Notes: generated by a model not told the origin, from the letters alone. A DNA stretch of 64,000 bases from Microbacterium kyungheense (GCF_006783905.1 NZ_VFPE01000002.1:496001-560000); one strand, 5' to 3'. Positions 51,181 to 60,322 are shown, numbered from the stretch's first letter. Numbers and translations: made by a program.

Positions 51181-51962
51181 GACGCGTCCGCGCGCCTCAG
51201 GTGATCGGCGCCGCGGCGCTGCTCGAGGCGCGCATGCTGCGACGCTCGCCCGCAGAGCTGTTCGCGGTGTGGCTCGTGCCGCTCCAGACGCTCGGATATC
51301 TCGCCATCTTCCGCTTCAGCGGCCGCGCCGACCTCGACGCCTATGCCGTGCTCGCGCCTGCGGTCATCGCGCTGTGGGCCCTCGCCCTGCTGCGGTCGGG
51401 CGAAATCATCGCGAACGAGCGCGACAACCAGTCGCTGGAGGCGATCGCCGCGGCTCCCGCGCGGCTGGAACTCGTGATGATCGGCCGGGTCGCGGTCATC
51501 ACGCTGGCCTCGTGGGTCGCGCTGCCGCTGTCGGCGCTCACCGGCTGGGTGTTCTTCGGCGTGGTGCCGGTCGTCGCCGACCCCGGAGTCTTCGCGCTGA
51601 CCTATGTGGCGATGTCGCTCGCGACCGTCGCGACGGCGCTGCTGTTCGCGGTGTTCTTCGTCAACTCGCGATCCCCCCGCATCTTCCAGAACAGCCTGAG
51701 CTACCCGTTCTACGTGCTCGGAGGCGTGCTCGTGCCGATCGCCCTGTACCCGGAGTGGGTGCAGGTGCTCGCGCGGGGGGTGTACCTGTCATGGTCGGCG
51801 GATCTGCTGCGGGCATCGGCGACCGGCGTCGGGCTGCAGGGCTGGCCGTGGCGCCTGGCGGTGATCCTCGGCCTCGCGGCGGTCACGTCCGTCGTCGCCC
51901 ATGTGCTGCTCGGCCTCACGATGCGCAACGCCAGGCGGGAGGGCAAGCTTGGCCTCACCTGA
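51177..51962 (+). CDS. ABC-2 type permease, subunit 1
   Basis: 261 residues with about six TM helices. The segment GEIIANERDNQSLEAIAAAP is the ABC-2 amphipathic coupling element (usually ERexGTle). GTG start overlaps the ATPase stop (GTGA). Partner of the permease at 51949. Confidence 0.88.
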   Translation: MRRVRAPQVIGAAALLEARMLRRSPAELFAVWLVPLQTLGYLAIFRFSGRADLDAYAVLAPAVIALWALALLRSGEIIANERDNQSLEAIAAAPARLELVMIGRVAVITLASWVALPLSALTGWVFFGVVPVVADPGVFALTYVAMSLATVATALLFAVFFVNSRSPRIFQNSLSYPFYVLGGVLVPIALYPEWVQVLARGVYLSWSADLLRASATGVGLQGWPWRLAVILGLAAVTSVVAHVLLGLTMRNARREGKLGLT

Positions 51963-52776
51963 TGTGCTCCTGCCCGCGCGACCGTCGAACGCGAGGATCT
52001 TCGGCCGCGCCGTCCGCACCGGCATGGGCGACCTGCGCAGCAACTACACGTGGTGGTCGTGGTCGAGCGGCTGGCTGCTGCGCTGCCTCATGGAGGTCGC
52101 CTTCTTCGGCCTGATCGGACTGCTGCTGCAGAGCCGCGAGGCGACCTACTTCCTTCTCATCGGGCGCGGCCTGTTCGTCGGCGTCGCCGAGACCATGTGG
52201 GTCATCCAGTCGGCGGCGTGGGAGCGGGGGACAGGCACGCTTCCGCTCCTCGTCTCGGCGCCCGGCCGGGCGTGGCCCGCGTTCGCGGGGCGCAGTACGC
52301 AATGGCTGCCGAGTGCGGCCACGACGTCGCTCGTGTCGCTGCTGATCGTGCCGCCGCTGTTCGGGTTCGGCATGACGCCCGAGGGCATTGTGGCGTCGGC
52401 GCTGGCGGCGGTCGTGAGCGTGATCGCGAGCTACGGGTTCGCGCTGCCAATCGCGGCGATCGTGCTGCGCAGGCCATCCTGGCGCAACGCCGCGTCGAAC
52501 GTCACGCACAACGTGATGGGCCTCGTGTGCGGCGCTCTCGTGCCCGTCGCGTTCTGGCCTGCGCCGGTGCAGTGGTTCGCGCAGATCTTTCCGGTCACTC
52601 ACTCTCTGCGCGGTCTGCGCGCCGTGCTGGAAGGCGCCGCGAACGGGTGGGGCGAGCTCGTAGCCGGCCTCGGACTGGGGCTCGGACTGGGCGCGCTGTG
52701 GTTCGCGTTCGGGGCCTGGCTGCTCGAGCGCTTCGCCGAGGCGGCACGACACGGCACGATCGACATCGACACGTGA
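51949..52776 (+). CDS. ABC-2 type permease, subunit 2 (TTG start)
   Basis: 275 residues with about six TM helices; the coupling element is SAAWERGTGTLPLLVSAP. The only well-placed start is TTG at 51949, with GGGAGGG 5 nt upstream, giving a 14-base overlap with the previous gene. No ATG or GTG fits between there and the first conserved part. Downstream, PVAFWPAPVQWFAQIFPVTHSLRG is typical of this permease family. Confidence 0.85.
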   Translation: MASPDVLLPARPSNARIFGRAVRTGMGDLRSNYTWWSWSSGWLLRCLMEVAFFGLIGLLLQSREATYFLLIGRGLFVGVAETMWVIQSAAWERGTGTLPLLVSAPGRAWPAFAGRSTQWLPSAATTSLVSLLIVPPLFGFGMTPEGIVASALAAVVSVIASYGFALPIAAIVLRRPSWRNAASNVTHNVMGLVCGALVPVAFWPAPVQWFAQIFPVTHSLRGLRAVLEGAANGWGELVAGLGLGLGLGALWFAFGAWLLERFAEAARHGTIDIDT

Positions 52777-52792
52777 GTCGGGAAGGCGAGAC

Positions 52793-53470
52793 ATGAGCGC
52801 AGACGAGGCCACGATCACGGTCGGCCTGCCCACGGGCGTGGTGGACGTGGCGGCCGAGTACGAGTCGCCCGCCGACCCGTGGGCCTTCGCGGCTGTGGCG
52901 CACGGCGCCGGCGCCGGGTACCGGCATCCCTTCCTTCTGGGGTTCGCGGGCGCACTCGCGCGTGAGGGGATCGCGACCGTGCGGTTCAACTTCCCGTACG
53001 TCGAGCAGGGACGACGGATGCCGGGGCCGGCGGCGCACGCCGTCACCACGTGGGCGGCGGTCGAGGCCGACGCGCGCGCACACGCCGACGGGCTGCCGCT
53101 GTTCGCGATGGGCAAGTCGTACGGCGGACGCATGGCGTCGATGGCCGCGGCCGAGGGTGCGATCACCCCGTCGGGGCTCGTCTACCTCGGGTACCCGCTG
53201 CACCCGCCAGGCCGGCCCGACAAGCCGCGGATCGACCATCTGCCCGAGATCCCCCAGCCGCAGCTGTTCGTCGAGGGCACGAACGACCCTTTCATCGACC
53301 CGCACGAGCAGCTCGAGGCCGCTGTCGCCTCGTGTCGCGCGGCCGAGATCTCGTGGATCGACGGCGGCGGGCATTCGTTCGATGTCAAGGGGCGCAAGCG
53401 CGCGGCCGCCGAGGTCGGGGCGGAGCTCGCCGCCGGCGTCGCTGCATGGATGCGGGGCGTCGCCGGCTGA
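52793..53470 (+). CDS. small alpha/beta hydrolase (dienelactone-hydrolase/KANL3-Tex30-like)
   Basis: 225 residues. Catalytic triad candidates: Ser in FAMGKSYGGRMAS, Asp in VEGTNDPFIDP and His in DGGGHSFDVKG. The oxyanion region is AVAHGAGAGYRHPFL. Related proteins are predicted esterases or peptidases without known substrate. Begins 16 bases after the exporter permease and ends 3 bases before the convergent citrate-synthase-like gene. Confidence 0.85.
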   Translation: MSADEATITVGLPTGVVDVAAEYESPADPWAFAAVAHGAGAGYRHPFLLGFAGALAREGIATVRFNFPYVEQGRRMPGPAAHAVTTWAAVEADARAHADGLPLFAMGKSYGGRMASMAAAEGAITPSGLVYLGYPLHPPGRPDKPRIDHLPEIPQPQLFVEGTNDPFIDPHEQLEAAVASCRAAEISWIDGGGHSFDVKGRKRAAAEVGAELAAGVAAWMRGVAG

Positions 53471-53473
53471 CCG

Positions 53474-54679
53474 TCAGTCCGCTGCTGCCGGGCCCACGTA
53501 TCGTCCGCGCGGGCGCAGCCGCATGGGCTTCTGCTCGAACTCGTCCTTCGCGTGGGCGATCCACCCCGCCAGGCGTCCGACGGCGAACACGACCGCGCCC
53601 GCGTCCTCGCCCATGTCGCCCCAGAGCACGAGTGCCGCCAGCGCCAGGTCGAGATTCGGACGGGTCACGGCATGCCGTGCGACCTCGGCGGTCACGGCAT
53701 CCATCAGGGCGACGATCGCGTCGCCGCCTTCGGCGGCGGCCAGCAGCTCGCGGAGCACGACGGCACGCATGTCGCCGCCGGCATACAGCGGCTGACCGAA
53801 CCCGGGGATGCCGCGCCCGCCGTCGCGCACCGCCCGCGCGATCGCCGACGCAGGGCTCTCACCGCGCTGCACGGCACGCAGCATGCGGACGGCGTCGCGG
53901 CTCGCATGGCCGTGCAGCGGCGCGTCGAACACGCCCAGCGCGGCGGTCACGATGGCATATGCGGACCCGCGAGCGGATGCCGCCACTCGGGCAGCCAGTG
54001 TCGAGACCGCGAGATCGTGATCGAGCACGAGCACGAGCGCGGCGTCGAGCAGACGGGCGCCGTCCTCGCGCGGGCGGCGGGCGAGGGCGGCCCACAGCGT
54101 CTGTGCGATCGGCGTGCCGGACGGCACGAGATCGGTGAGAGCGGCGGGCAGACCGACGAGCAGCCTGGCGCCCACGCGCGCGAGGGCTTCGGCTGAGGGG
54201 TCGTCGCGCAGCGGATCCGAGCTCGCGAAGGCCGTGACCGCCACGAGCAGCCGGTCCAGCGGCGTGACGGCGTCGCCCAGCGTGGCCACGGTGCCGCGCG
54301 CGAGCGCGAGAGCGGCCTCGTCGGGGCCGCGCAGGACCGGTGCGTCCCACAGCCAGCGGACGACGTCGTCGAAGGTCGAATCGCGGGCGAGCCGGGCGGC
54401 CGAGCGCTCGCGGTAGAAGAGCTCGTCGTCTTCGAGGTGTGCGAGCGACGTGTCGAGAACCATCAGCGGCATGCCGCCGCCCGATGGCTCGACGGGACGC
54501 GGCGTGACCCGCCGCCGGCGCAGCGCGAAGGCTTCCACCTCCAGCGGGTCGAAGGACGAGCCGGAGGCGTCCCGCTCGCGGGACAGCAGTCCGCGCGAGA
54601 CGTACGCGTACAGCGACTCGGGTTTGACGCCGAGGCGCGCTGCCGCCTGCGCCGCGGTGAGACGGGGGAGGTCGCTCAT
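53474..54679 (-). CDS. citrate-synthase-like protein with N-terminal MerR/excisionase-type HTH
   Basis: 401 residues. The first 55 form a DNA-binding HTH (LTAAQAAARLGVKPESLYAYVSRGLL), followed by a citrate synthase fold. Active-site positions: His256 is kept (DAPLHGHAS), the second His is Gln296 (IPGFGQPLYAGG instead of GFGHxVY), and the Asp is kept at 344 (RPNLDLAL). Catalysis is therefore doubtful; a regulator sensing oxaloacetate or acyl-CoA is possible. I chose ATG 54679 over GTG 54727 because a -10 (TACAGT, 54735-54730) ends only 2 nt from the GTG. Divergent from the second citrate-synthase-like gene. A similar pair exists in Streptomyces (SCO5831/SCO5832, from memory). Confidence 0.83.
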   Translation of the reverse strand: MSDLPRLTAAQAAARLGVKPESLYAYVSRGLLSRERDASGSSFDPLEVEAFALRRRRVTPRPVEPSGGGMPLMVLDTSLAHLEDDELFYRERSAARLARDSTFDDVVRWLWDAPVLRGPDEAALALARGTVATLGDAVTPLDRLLVAVTAFASSDPLRDDPSAEALARVGARLLVGLPAALTDLVPSGTPIAQTLWAALARRPREDGARLLDAALVLVLDHDLAVSTLAARVAASARGSAYAIVTAALGVFDAPLHGHASRDAVRMLRAVQRGESPASAIARAVRDGGRGIPGFGQPLYAGGDMRAVVLRELLAAAEGGDAIVALMDAVTAEVARHAVTRPNLDLALAALVLWGDMGEDAGAVVFAVGRLAGWIAHAKDEFEQKPMRLRPRGRYVGPAAAD

Positions 54680-54683
54680 GAGG

Positions 54684-54704
54684 TTGATCCGATCAAGATT
54701 GACG
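54684..54704. promoter_or_regulatory. palindromic operator between the two citrate-synthase-like genes
   Basis: TTGATC-C-GATCAA (54684-54696) is a perfect 6+1+6 palindrome just upstream of ATG 54679. A further half-site GATCAA lies at 54712-54717, and TTGACG (54699-54704) could be the -35 of the divergent plus-strand gene. It is the natural candidate site for the HTH of the adjacent protein. Confidence 0.55.
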
Positions 54705-54768
54705 AAGCGAGGATCAAGTTCCGACACTGACTGTAGCGCGGCGGACGCCGCGCAGGACGGAGACCGAG

Positions 54769-55914
54769 ATGGACGCGATGATGTCGACGATCGAGGTGCC
54801 GCGCGGACTCGCCGGTGTCGTCGTGGCGGAGACGACGATCGGCGACGTGCGGGGTGGAGAGGGCTTCTACCAGTACCGCGACCGGTCAGCAGTCGAGCTC
54901 GCCGAGAGCGTCGCCTTCGAGGCCGCGTGGCAGCTGCTCGTCACGGGCGAAGCACCCACCCCGTCCGCGACAGCGGCGTTCCGCGCGCGGGTGGGAGCGG
55001 CGCTCGACGGCGCACGCCCCGCCCTGGAGGCGATCGTCGGCGCGGTGGGACGCATGGACGCGGGCGTGCTCGCCGGGCTGGCGGCTGCGTGGCCGCTGCT
55101 GGGCGCGCGGTGCGGCATTCATCCCCTCTACGACCTGGATCGCGAGGCCCGGCTGGACGAAGCGCTCACGATGGCCGCTGTGACGGCGCCGCTCGTCGGC
55201 GGCCTGTGGCGCCGGTCGCTCGGCGAGGACCCGCTGCCCCCGCTCGCGGGACGAGGCGTCGTGGCGGACTACCTGCACCAGGTGACCGGCGTCGTGCCGA
55301 CGCCGCAGGTGGAGCGTGCGCTGACCGCGTATCTGGTGTCGGTCATGGACCACGGGTTCAACGCGTCGACGTTCACCGCCCGGGTCATCGCGTCGACCGG
55401 GGCCGACGTGGCGGCCTGCCTGACCGGGGCGCTGGGCGCGCTCACCGGGCCGCTGCACGGCGGGGCGCCCGCGCGTGCGCTCGACGGCCTCGATGCCGTC
55501 GGAACGCCGGAGCGGATCGAGCCGTGGATCCGCGGCGAACTGGATGCCGGGCGCCGGCTGATGGGCTTCGGTCACGCCGTGTACCGCACCGCCGACCCGC
55601 GCGCACAGCTGATGAAGCGTGTCGCCCGGGACCTCGGCGGTGCACGCGTCGCGCTCGCCCTGGAGTTCGAGCAGTCGGCGGAGCGCCTGCTCGCGCAGGC
55701 CAAGCCCGGCCGGGAGCTTCACGCCAACGTCGAGTTCTGGGCGGCCATCGTGATGGAGGAGTGCGGCGTCCCGCGTGAGATGTTCACGCCCACTTTCGCG
55801 ATCGCCCGCACGATCGGCTGGACGGCGCACATCCTCGAACAGGCGGACGACCCGAAGATCATCCGCCCGTCCGCACGATACGTCGGGCCGCCGGTTCAGC
55901 GACCTGCCGCGTAG
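54769..55914 (+). CDS. citrate/2-methylcitrate-synthase-like protein
   Basis: 381 residues, the short citrate synthase type. Active-site positions: His230 (TGPLHGGAP) and His269 (LMGFGHAVYR) are kept, but the catalytic Asp is Glu322 (HANVEFWAAIVM instead of NVDF). Divergent partner of the HTH-citrate-synthase-like gene, with 89 bases between the starts. It may use another acyl-CoA or work as a heteromer with its neighbour; the true citrate synthase is gltA at 32143. CGGAGACC lies 5-8 nt before the ATG. The 3' end overlaps the convergent gamma-glutamyltransferase by 19 bases. Confidence 0.88.
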   Translation: MDAMMSTIEVPRGLAGVVVAETTIGDVRGGEGFYQYRDRSAVELAESVAFEAAWQLLVTGEAPTPSATAAFRARVGAALDGARPALEAIVGAVGRMDAGVLAGLAAAWPLLGARCGIHPLYDLDREARLDEALTMAAVTAPLVGGLWRRSLGEDPLPPLAGRGVVADYLHQVTGVVPTPQVERALTAYLVSVMDHGFNASTFTARVIASTGADVAACLTGALGALTGPLHGGAPARALDGLDAVGTPERIEPWIRGELDAGRRLMGFGHAVYRTADPRAQLMKRVARDLGGARVALALEFEQSAERLLAQAKPGRELHANVEFWAAIVMEECGVPREMFTPTFAIARTIGWTAHILEQADDPKIIRPSARYVGPPVQRPAA

Positions 55915-57692
55915 CCCTGCATGCCGCGAGGGTTGGCCGCCGCCCACAGCACGCCGCCGGCATCCCTTCCGGCGGCCGAGACCCGGCCGAGAGCCCAGTC
56001 GCCCGCACGGGTGACGACGTGCCCGCGGCGTTCGAGCCCGGCGATCACGTCGTCGCCGAGCCGGTTCTCGACGACCGCGCCGGCGGGGGTCCAGGTGCGG
56101 GGCCAGAACGACTCGGGCAGCGCGCTGGTGTGCAATGCTGGTGCGTCGATCGCCTGCTGCGGGGTGTAGCCGCCGACGATGATCCGCAGCAGCGCGAGCA
56201 GCTGCCACTGGTCCTGCTGGTCGCCGCCGGGGGAGCCGATGGCGAAGGCGGGGACGCCGCCCCGCAGCACGAGCGCCGGGGTGAGCGTGGTGCGGGGCCG
56301 TCGGCCCGGGACGAGCGACGAGGCGTGCCCCGGCTCGAGCCAGGTCATCTGCAGACGCGTGCCGAGGCAGAATCCGAGCGACGGGATCGTGGGCGAGGAC
56401 TGCAGCCAGCCGCCGGACGGTGTCGCCGACACGATGTTGCCCCACCGGTCGATCACGTCCAGGTGGCACGTGTCGCCGCGGGTCTCGCCGGTCTTCGCGA
56501 CGGTCGGCTCGCCGGTGCCGACGGCGGGCGCGTCGTAGGACGTGCGCAGCGGCGGCCGGAACGGGGCGCGGCCGCCGAGCGACCCCGGCCGGAACTCGGC
56601 TGATGCGCTCTCGCCGATGAGCGCGCGCCGCTCGGCGACATAGTCGTCGGCCAGCAGCGCGTCGAGGTCGACGTCGGCATCGCCGTACCAGGCGTCGCGG
56701 TCGGCGTAGGCGAGCTTCTGCGCTTCGAGGATGGTGTGGGCGCCCGCCTCCTGCGACGGGTCGAGCAGGTCGTCGTCGAGGGGCTCGAGCATCGCCAGGG
56801 TCTGCAGCAGCGCCGGACCCTGCGTCCACGCGCCCGCCTTGGCGATCGTGTGCCCTCGGAATTCGCGCATGACAGGCGCCTCGTAGCGCGCCTCGAACGC
56901 CGCAAAGTCCTCCGCCGTGATCACCGCGGCGTGCATCCGGCCCCCGGAATGCCGATGGGGCTGCGCGAGGAACGCGGATGCCTCGTGCGCGACGATCCCC
57001 GTCCGCCACTGCGTGCGCGCCGCATCGATGCGGGCGGCGCGACCGACAGGGCCGTCGTCGCGGACGGCGCACGACGCGTGCACGAGCGCGTCCAGGACGT
57101 CGGCGTACGCCGGGTTGCGCACGATCTGCCCGGCCGCGGGGACCTCGCCGTCCGGCAACCAGAGGTCGGCCGACGTCGTCCAGTCGTCGCGGAACAGCTC
57201 TGCCACGCGCGCGATCGTCGCGGCGGCGCCGGCGACCAGCGGATGGCCGTCGCGGGCGTAGCCGATCGCATACGCGAGGACATCGGTGAGCTCCCACGTG
57301 CCGTGGTCGCGCAGCAGCAGCAGCCACGCGTCCACGGCGCCGGGCACCGCGGCGGCCAAGCCTCCCGCGCCGGGCACGAGCTCGAGGCCCTCGGCGCGGT
57401 AATGCTCGATCGTCGCGGCGGCGGGAGCCGGCCCCTGACCCATGAGGACCGTCGGCGTGACGGCATCCGCCGTCTGGAAGATGCCGACGAGGTCGCCGCC
57501 GGGACCGTTGAGGTGGGGCTCGACCACGTGCAGGACGAACGCTGCCGCGACCGACGCGTCGAACGCGTTGCCGCCGCGCTCGAGCACCGCCTGCGCGGTC
57601 GCGGTCGCCAGCCAGTGGGTCGATGCCGACATGCCGAACGTGCCCGTGAGCGTCGGGCGCGTCGTGAACGACGACGGCGGCGTGTACGTCAC
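55896..57692 (-). CDS. gamma-glutamyltransferase-family protein (Ntn hydrolase)
   Basis: 598 residues. Family proteins cleave themselves before a Thr that becomes the nucleophile. Here the likely site is in ETRGDTCHLDVIDRWGN (canonical TTHxSVxD). N-terminal part: ATAQAVLERGGNAFDASVAAAF and NGPGGDLVGIF. C-terminal part: SPTIPSLGFCLGTRLQM and FAIGSPGGDQQDQWQ (GSPGG substrate loop). No signal peptide is visible, so it appears cytoplasmic, unlike periplasmic GGT. Members act on glutathione-like compounds or as cephalosporin-acylase-like enzymes. Starts 33 bases from aminopeptidase P, probably one transcript. Confidence 0.88.
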   Translation of the reverse strand: MTYTPPSSFTTRPTLTGTFGMSASTHWLATATAQAVLERGGNAFDASVAAAFVLHVVEPHLNGPGGDLVGIFQTADAVTPTVLMGQGPAPAAATIEHYRAEGLELVPGAGGLAAAVPGAVDAWLLLLRDHGTWELTDVLAYAIGYARDGHPLVAGAAATIARVAELFRDDWTTSADLWLPDGEVPAAGQIVRNPAYADVLDALVHASCAVRDDGPVGRAARIDAARTQWRTGIVAHEASAFLAQPHRHSGGRMHAAVITAEDFAAFEARYEAPVMREFRGHTIAKAGAWTQGPALLQTLAMLEPLDDDLLDPSQEAGAHTILEAQKLAYADRDAWYGDADVDLDALLADDYVAERRALIGESASAEFRPGSLGGRAPFRPPLRTSYDAPAVGTGEPTVAKTGETRGDTCHLDVIDRWGNIVSATPSGGWLQSSPTIPSLGFCLGTRLQMTWLEPGHASSLVPGRRPRTTLTPALVLRGGVPAFAIGSPGGDQQDQWQLLALLRIIVGGYTPQQAIDAPALHTSALPESFWPRTWTPAGAVVENRLGDDVIAGLERRGHVVTRAGDWALGRVSAAGRDAGGVLWAAANPRGMQGYAAGR

Positions 57693-57725
57693 GAGCGGGG
57701 ACTTGTGCTGAGCGAGGAGCCCACG

Positions 57726-59156
57726 TCAGTGCGCCCCGAGACGAAGCATCCAGGCCTCGACCTCGTCGGCCGTGCGCGGGATGCCGGCAGAGAGGTTGAC
57801 CGGGCCGTCGGCGGTCATGAGGATGTCGTCCTCGATGCGCACGCCGATGCCCCGGTACTCCTCGGGAACCGTGACGTCGTCGATCTGGAAGTACAGGCCG
57901 GGTTCGATCGTGAACACCATGCCGGGCTCGAGGAGCCCGTCGTAGTACATGTCGCGTCGTGCCTGCGCGCAGTCGTGCACGTCGATGCCGAGGTGGTGGC
58001 TGGTGCCGTGCACCATGTAGCGGCGGTGCTGACCGCCGCGGTCGGCGTCGAGGGCTTCGTCGGCCGTGACCGGGAGCAGACCCCACTCGGCGACGCGCGC
58101 CGCGATGACCCGCATCGCGGCCTCGTGCACGGAGCGGAACATGACGCCCGGCCGGGCGGCGGCGAACGCGGCGTCGGCCGCCTCGCGCACCGTCTCGTAC
58201 ACCTTGCGCTGGACGTCGGTGAACCGCCCGCTCACCGGGAGCGTCCGTGTGATGTCGGCGGTGTAGAGGCTGTCGACCTCGACCCCCGCGTCGATGAGGA
58301 TCAGATCGCCGGGGACCACCGCGCCGTCGTTGCGGGTCCAGTGCAGGTAGCACGCGTGCGGGCCGGATGCGGCGATCGTGTCGTAGCCCACGGTGTTGCC
58401 GTCGCTGCGGGCGCGCTGGTGGAAGACGCCTTCGACGACGCGCTCGCCGCGCGGGTGCTCGATGATCGCGGGGAGGTTCGCGACGATGTCGTCGAAGCCG
58501 CTCGCGGTGACCTGCACGGCGAGCTCCATCTGGGCGACCTCGTACGAGTCCTTCACGAGACGCAACTCGGACACGAAGCGGGTCAGGTCGTCGTCCTCGT
58601 CCACGACGAGGTCGCCGTCGCGGGACTCGAAGTCGTCGACGTGCGCCGTGGCCACGCCGAGGTCGGCGGCCACGCCGTCCAGTGCGGGACGCGGACCGAT
58701 CCAGAACTCGCCGATGGAGGCGTCCGAGTAGAACTCGCTGGTCGTGCGGTCGGCGCGCTCGCGGAAGTAGAGGGTCACGTCATGGCCGCCCGCGGAAAGC
58801 GGCTCGAAGACGAGCACCGAGCCGGGCTCGGCGTCCGAGGCCCAGCCGGTCAGGTGGGCGAAGGCAGAGTGGGCGCGGAACGGGTAGTCGGTGTCGTTGC
58901 TGCGCTGCTTGAGCTCGCCCGCCGGGACGACGACCCGCCTGCCGGGGAAGGCGGCCGAGACCGCGTCGCGGCGTGCGGCGGCGAAGGGCGCCTGGTCACG
59001 CGCGGGCGGCACCTGGTCGGGCCGTTCGGCCCAGCCGGTCGAGATGGTGTCGAGGAATCCCTGACCGAACGGCTGGCGGCGGTTCGTGCTGGTCGAGGTG
59101 TGCGTCTGTGCGGTGCTCGTGGCCCCCGCGGACGTCTCGCTGGCTGCGGTGCTCAT
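57726..59156 (-). CDS. pepP: Xaa-Pro aminopeptidase (aminopeptidase P)
   Basis: 476 residues, M24B family. Removes N-terminal residues before proline using a two-metal centre. Ligands: Asp in LILIDAGVEVDSLYTADITRT (two Asp), His in GTSHHLGIDVHD, Glu in FTIEPGLYFQ and Glu in VRIEDDILMT. The N-terminal domain (FPGRRVVVPAGELKQRSNDTDYPFRAHSAF) is the AMP_N fold. A low-complexity Ser/Thr tail of about 30 residues precedes it. Precedes the gamma-glutamyltransferase gene, a possible joint role in peptide turnover. Confidence 0.95.
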   Translation of the reverse strand: MSTAASETSAGATSTAQTHTSTSTNRRQPFGQGFLDTISTGWAERPDQVPPARDQAPFAAARRDAVSAAFPGRRVVVPAGELKQRSNDTDYPFRAHSAFAHLTGWASDAEPGSVLVFEPLSAGGHDVTLYFRERADRTTSEFYSDASIGEFWIGPRPALDGVAADLGVATAHVDDFESRDGDLVVDEDDDLTRFVSELRLVKDSYEVAQMELAVQVTASGFDDIVANLPAIIEHPRGERVVEGVFHQRARSDGNTVGYDTIAASGPHACYLHWTRNDGAVVPGDLILIDAGVEVDSLYTADITRTLPVSGRFTDVQRKVYETVREAADAAFAAARPGVMFRSVHEAAMRVIAARVAEWGLLPVTADEALDADRGGQHRRYMVHGTSHHLGIDVHDCAQARRDMYYDGLLEPGMVFTIEPGLYFQIDDVTVPEEYRGIGVRIEDDILMTADGPVNLSAGIPRTADEVEAWMLRLGAH

Positions 59157-59202
59157 GCGACCAGTCTCGCACGCGTGCCGTGTCCACGCGCAGGCGGAAG
59201 CG

Positions 59203-60291
59203 TCAGCCGACGGGCTCGAACTGGACGATCAGCGGGCGGTGGTCCGATCCGGAGCCGTCGAGGGATCGCAGGACGAGCGAACCCGTCGCACGCCACTGCT
59301 TCGTGGCCATGATGTGGTCGATGGGGGCGCCGAGGATCGCCGGGACCTCCGTCGTCCAGGTGCCCAGTGCGCCGTTGCCCGTCTCGACCGCAGCGTCGGT
59401 GCAGTGACCGAGTGTCGCGCCGTCGATGCCGAGCCCCGACATGTGGTCGACGGTCGCGTTGAAGTCGCCCGCCATGATGACGTTGCCGTCGCCGCACTGG
59501 TCGGCGAGCCACTGCAGGTCATCGCGCCAGTCCGCCATGTAGTCCTTGCGCGGCGCGACCGCGTGGGCGGCGACGACGATGGGGCCGTCGCCCGAGACCG
59601 GCATCGCCACGGCGCTCGGCACCGTCGACGTGTTGCTCGTGCCGTCGGCCGAGGACTCGATGACGGAGTAGTCGCCGAGCTCGGGCGAGATCAGCAGGGT
59701 CGTCGAGCCGGCGTCCCACTCGGTCGAGGGATCCTCGGCGTGATGGGCCCACATGCGGTGCCCGAGGTCGCGCATGGCGACGGCCACGGCCGCCCCGGTC
59801 TCGATCGTCGTCTCGGGCAGCGCCACGATGTCGGCATCCATCGCCACGGCGATCTTGGCGATCGTCTCGGGAGAGGTCGCCGGCCCGGCGGTGTTCCAGG
59901 TCATGACGCGCACGCTCGACGCCGTCTTCGCCGGCAGCGGGTCGGTGCCCATCCCGCCGCGCGCGGCGACCACGGCGCCGTTGGCCACGAGTCCCACGCC
60001 GGCCACGATGGCCAGCGCGAACGCCAGCGGGCGGACCGGGCGCGCGATCGCGAGCAGCAGCGCCACGACGACCGCGGCGGCGAACGCGAGGACGATCACG
60101 CCGCGGAACGACACCAGCTGCGCGACCGGGTACACGCGCTCGACGCGGAAGAAGCCCGGCCACGTCAGGACGGCGACGCCGATGGCACACAGCACCGTGA
60201 CGAGGATCCCGAGCAGGCGCAGCACGCCCGCGACTCTATGCGCCCAGGCTGGGAGATCGGTCAGCGCCGCACCGCGTGGCGCGGTGAGCAT
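59203..60291 (-). CDS. membrane-anchored endonuclease/exonuclease/phosphatase-family protein
   Basis: 362 residues. Three TM helices in the first 110 residues (LLGILVTVLCAIGVAVLTW; VIVLAFAAAVVVALLLAI; PLAFALAIVAGVGLVANGAV), then an EEP catalytic domain: VMTWNTAG, ADIVALPET (Glu), MAGDFNATVDH, and SGSDHRPLIV (terminal Asp-His). The active site should face outside. Substrate unknown: nucleic acid or phospholipid. The annotated ATG lies inside a direct repeat and the first TM begins about 20 residues later, so the start is uncertain. Confidence 0.85.
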   Translation of the reverse strand: MLTAPRGAALTDLPAWAHRVAGVLRLLGILVTVLCAIGVAVLTWPGFFRVERVYPVAQLVSFRGVIVLAFAAAVVVALLLAIARPVRPLAFALAIVAGVGLVANGAVVAARGGMGTDPLPAKTASSVRVMTWNTAGPATSPETIAKIAVAMDADIVALPETTIETGAAVAVAMRDLGHRMWAHHAEDPSTEWDAGSTTLLISPELGDYSVIESSADGTSNTSTVPSAVAMPVSGDGPIVVAAHAVAPRKDYMADWRDDLQWLADQCGDGNVIMAGDFNATVDHMSGLGIDGATLGHCTDAAVETGNGALGTWTTEVPAILGAPIDHIMATKQWRATGSLVLRSLDGSGSDHRPLIVQFEPVG

Positions 60292-60307
60292 CGCACCGCG
60301 TGGCGCG
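60268..60307. repeat. 16-bp direct repeat before the divergent EEP and PHP genes
   Basis: CGCACCGCGTGGCGCG occurs at 60268-60283 and 60292-60307 (period 24). Each copy contains the partial palindrome ACCGCG/CGCGGT or its start. It lies between the divergent starts and covers the predicted first codons of the EEP gene. Confidence 0.6.
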
Positions 60308-60322
60308 TGCCGGCGCCCGCGC

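Noticed and set aside
54680..54727. GTG start at 54727 for the HTH-citrate-synthase-like gene
   Set aside because: A TACAGT -10 ends two bases before it, and the extra 16 residues have no similarity to HTH N-termini; ATG 54679 fits better.
54886..58353. 1155-codon minus-strand open frame
   Set aside because: Arg/Pro/Ala-rich shadow in another frame over the citrate-synthase-like gene, gamma-glutamyltransferase and pepP.
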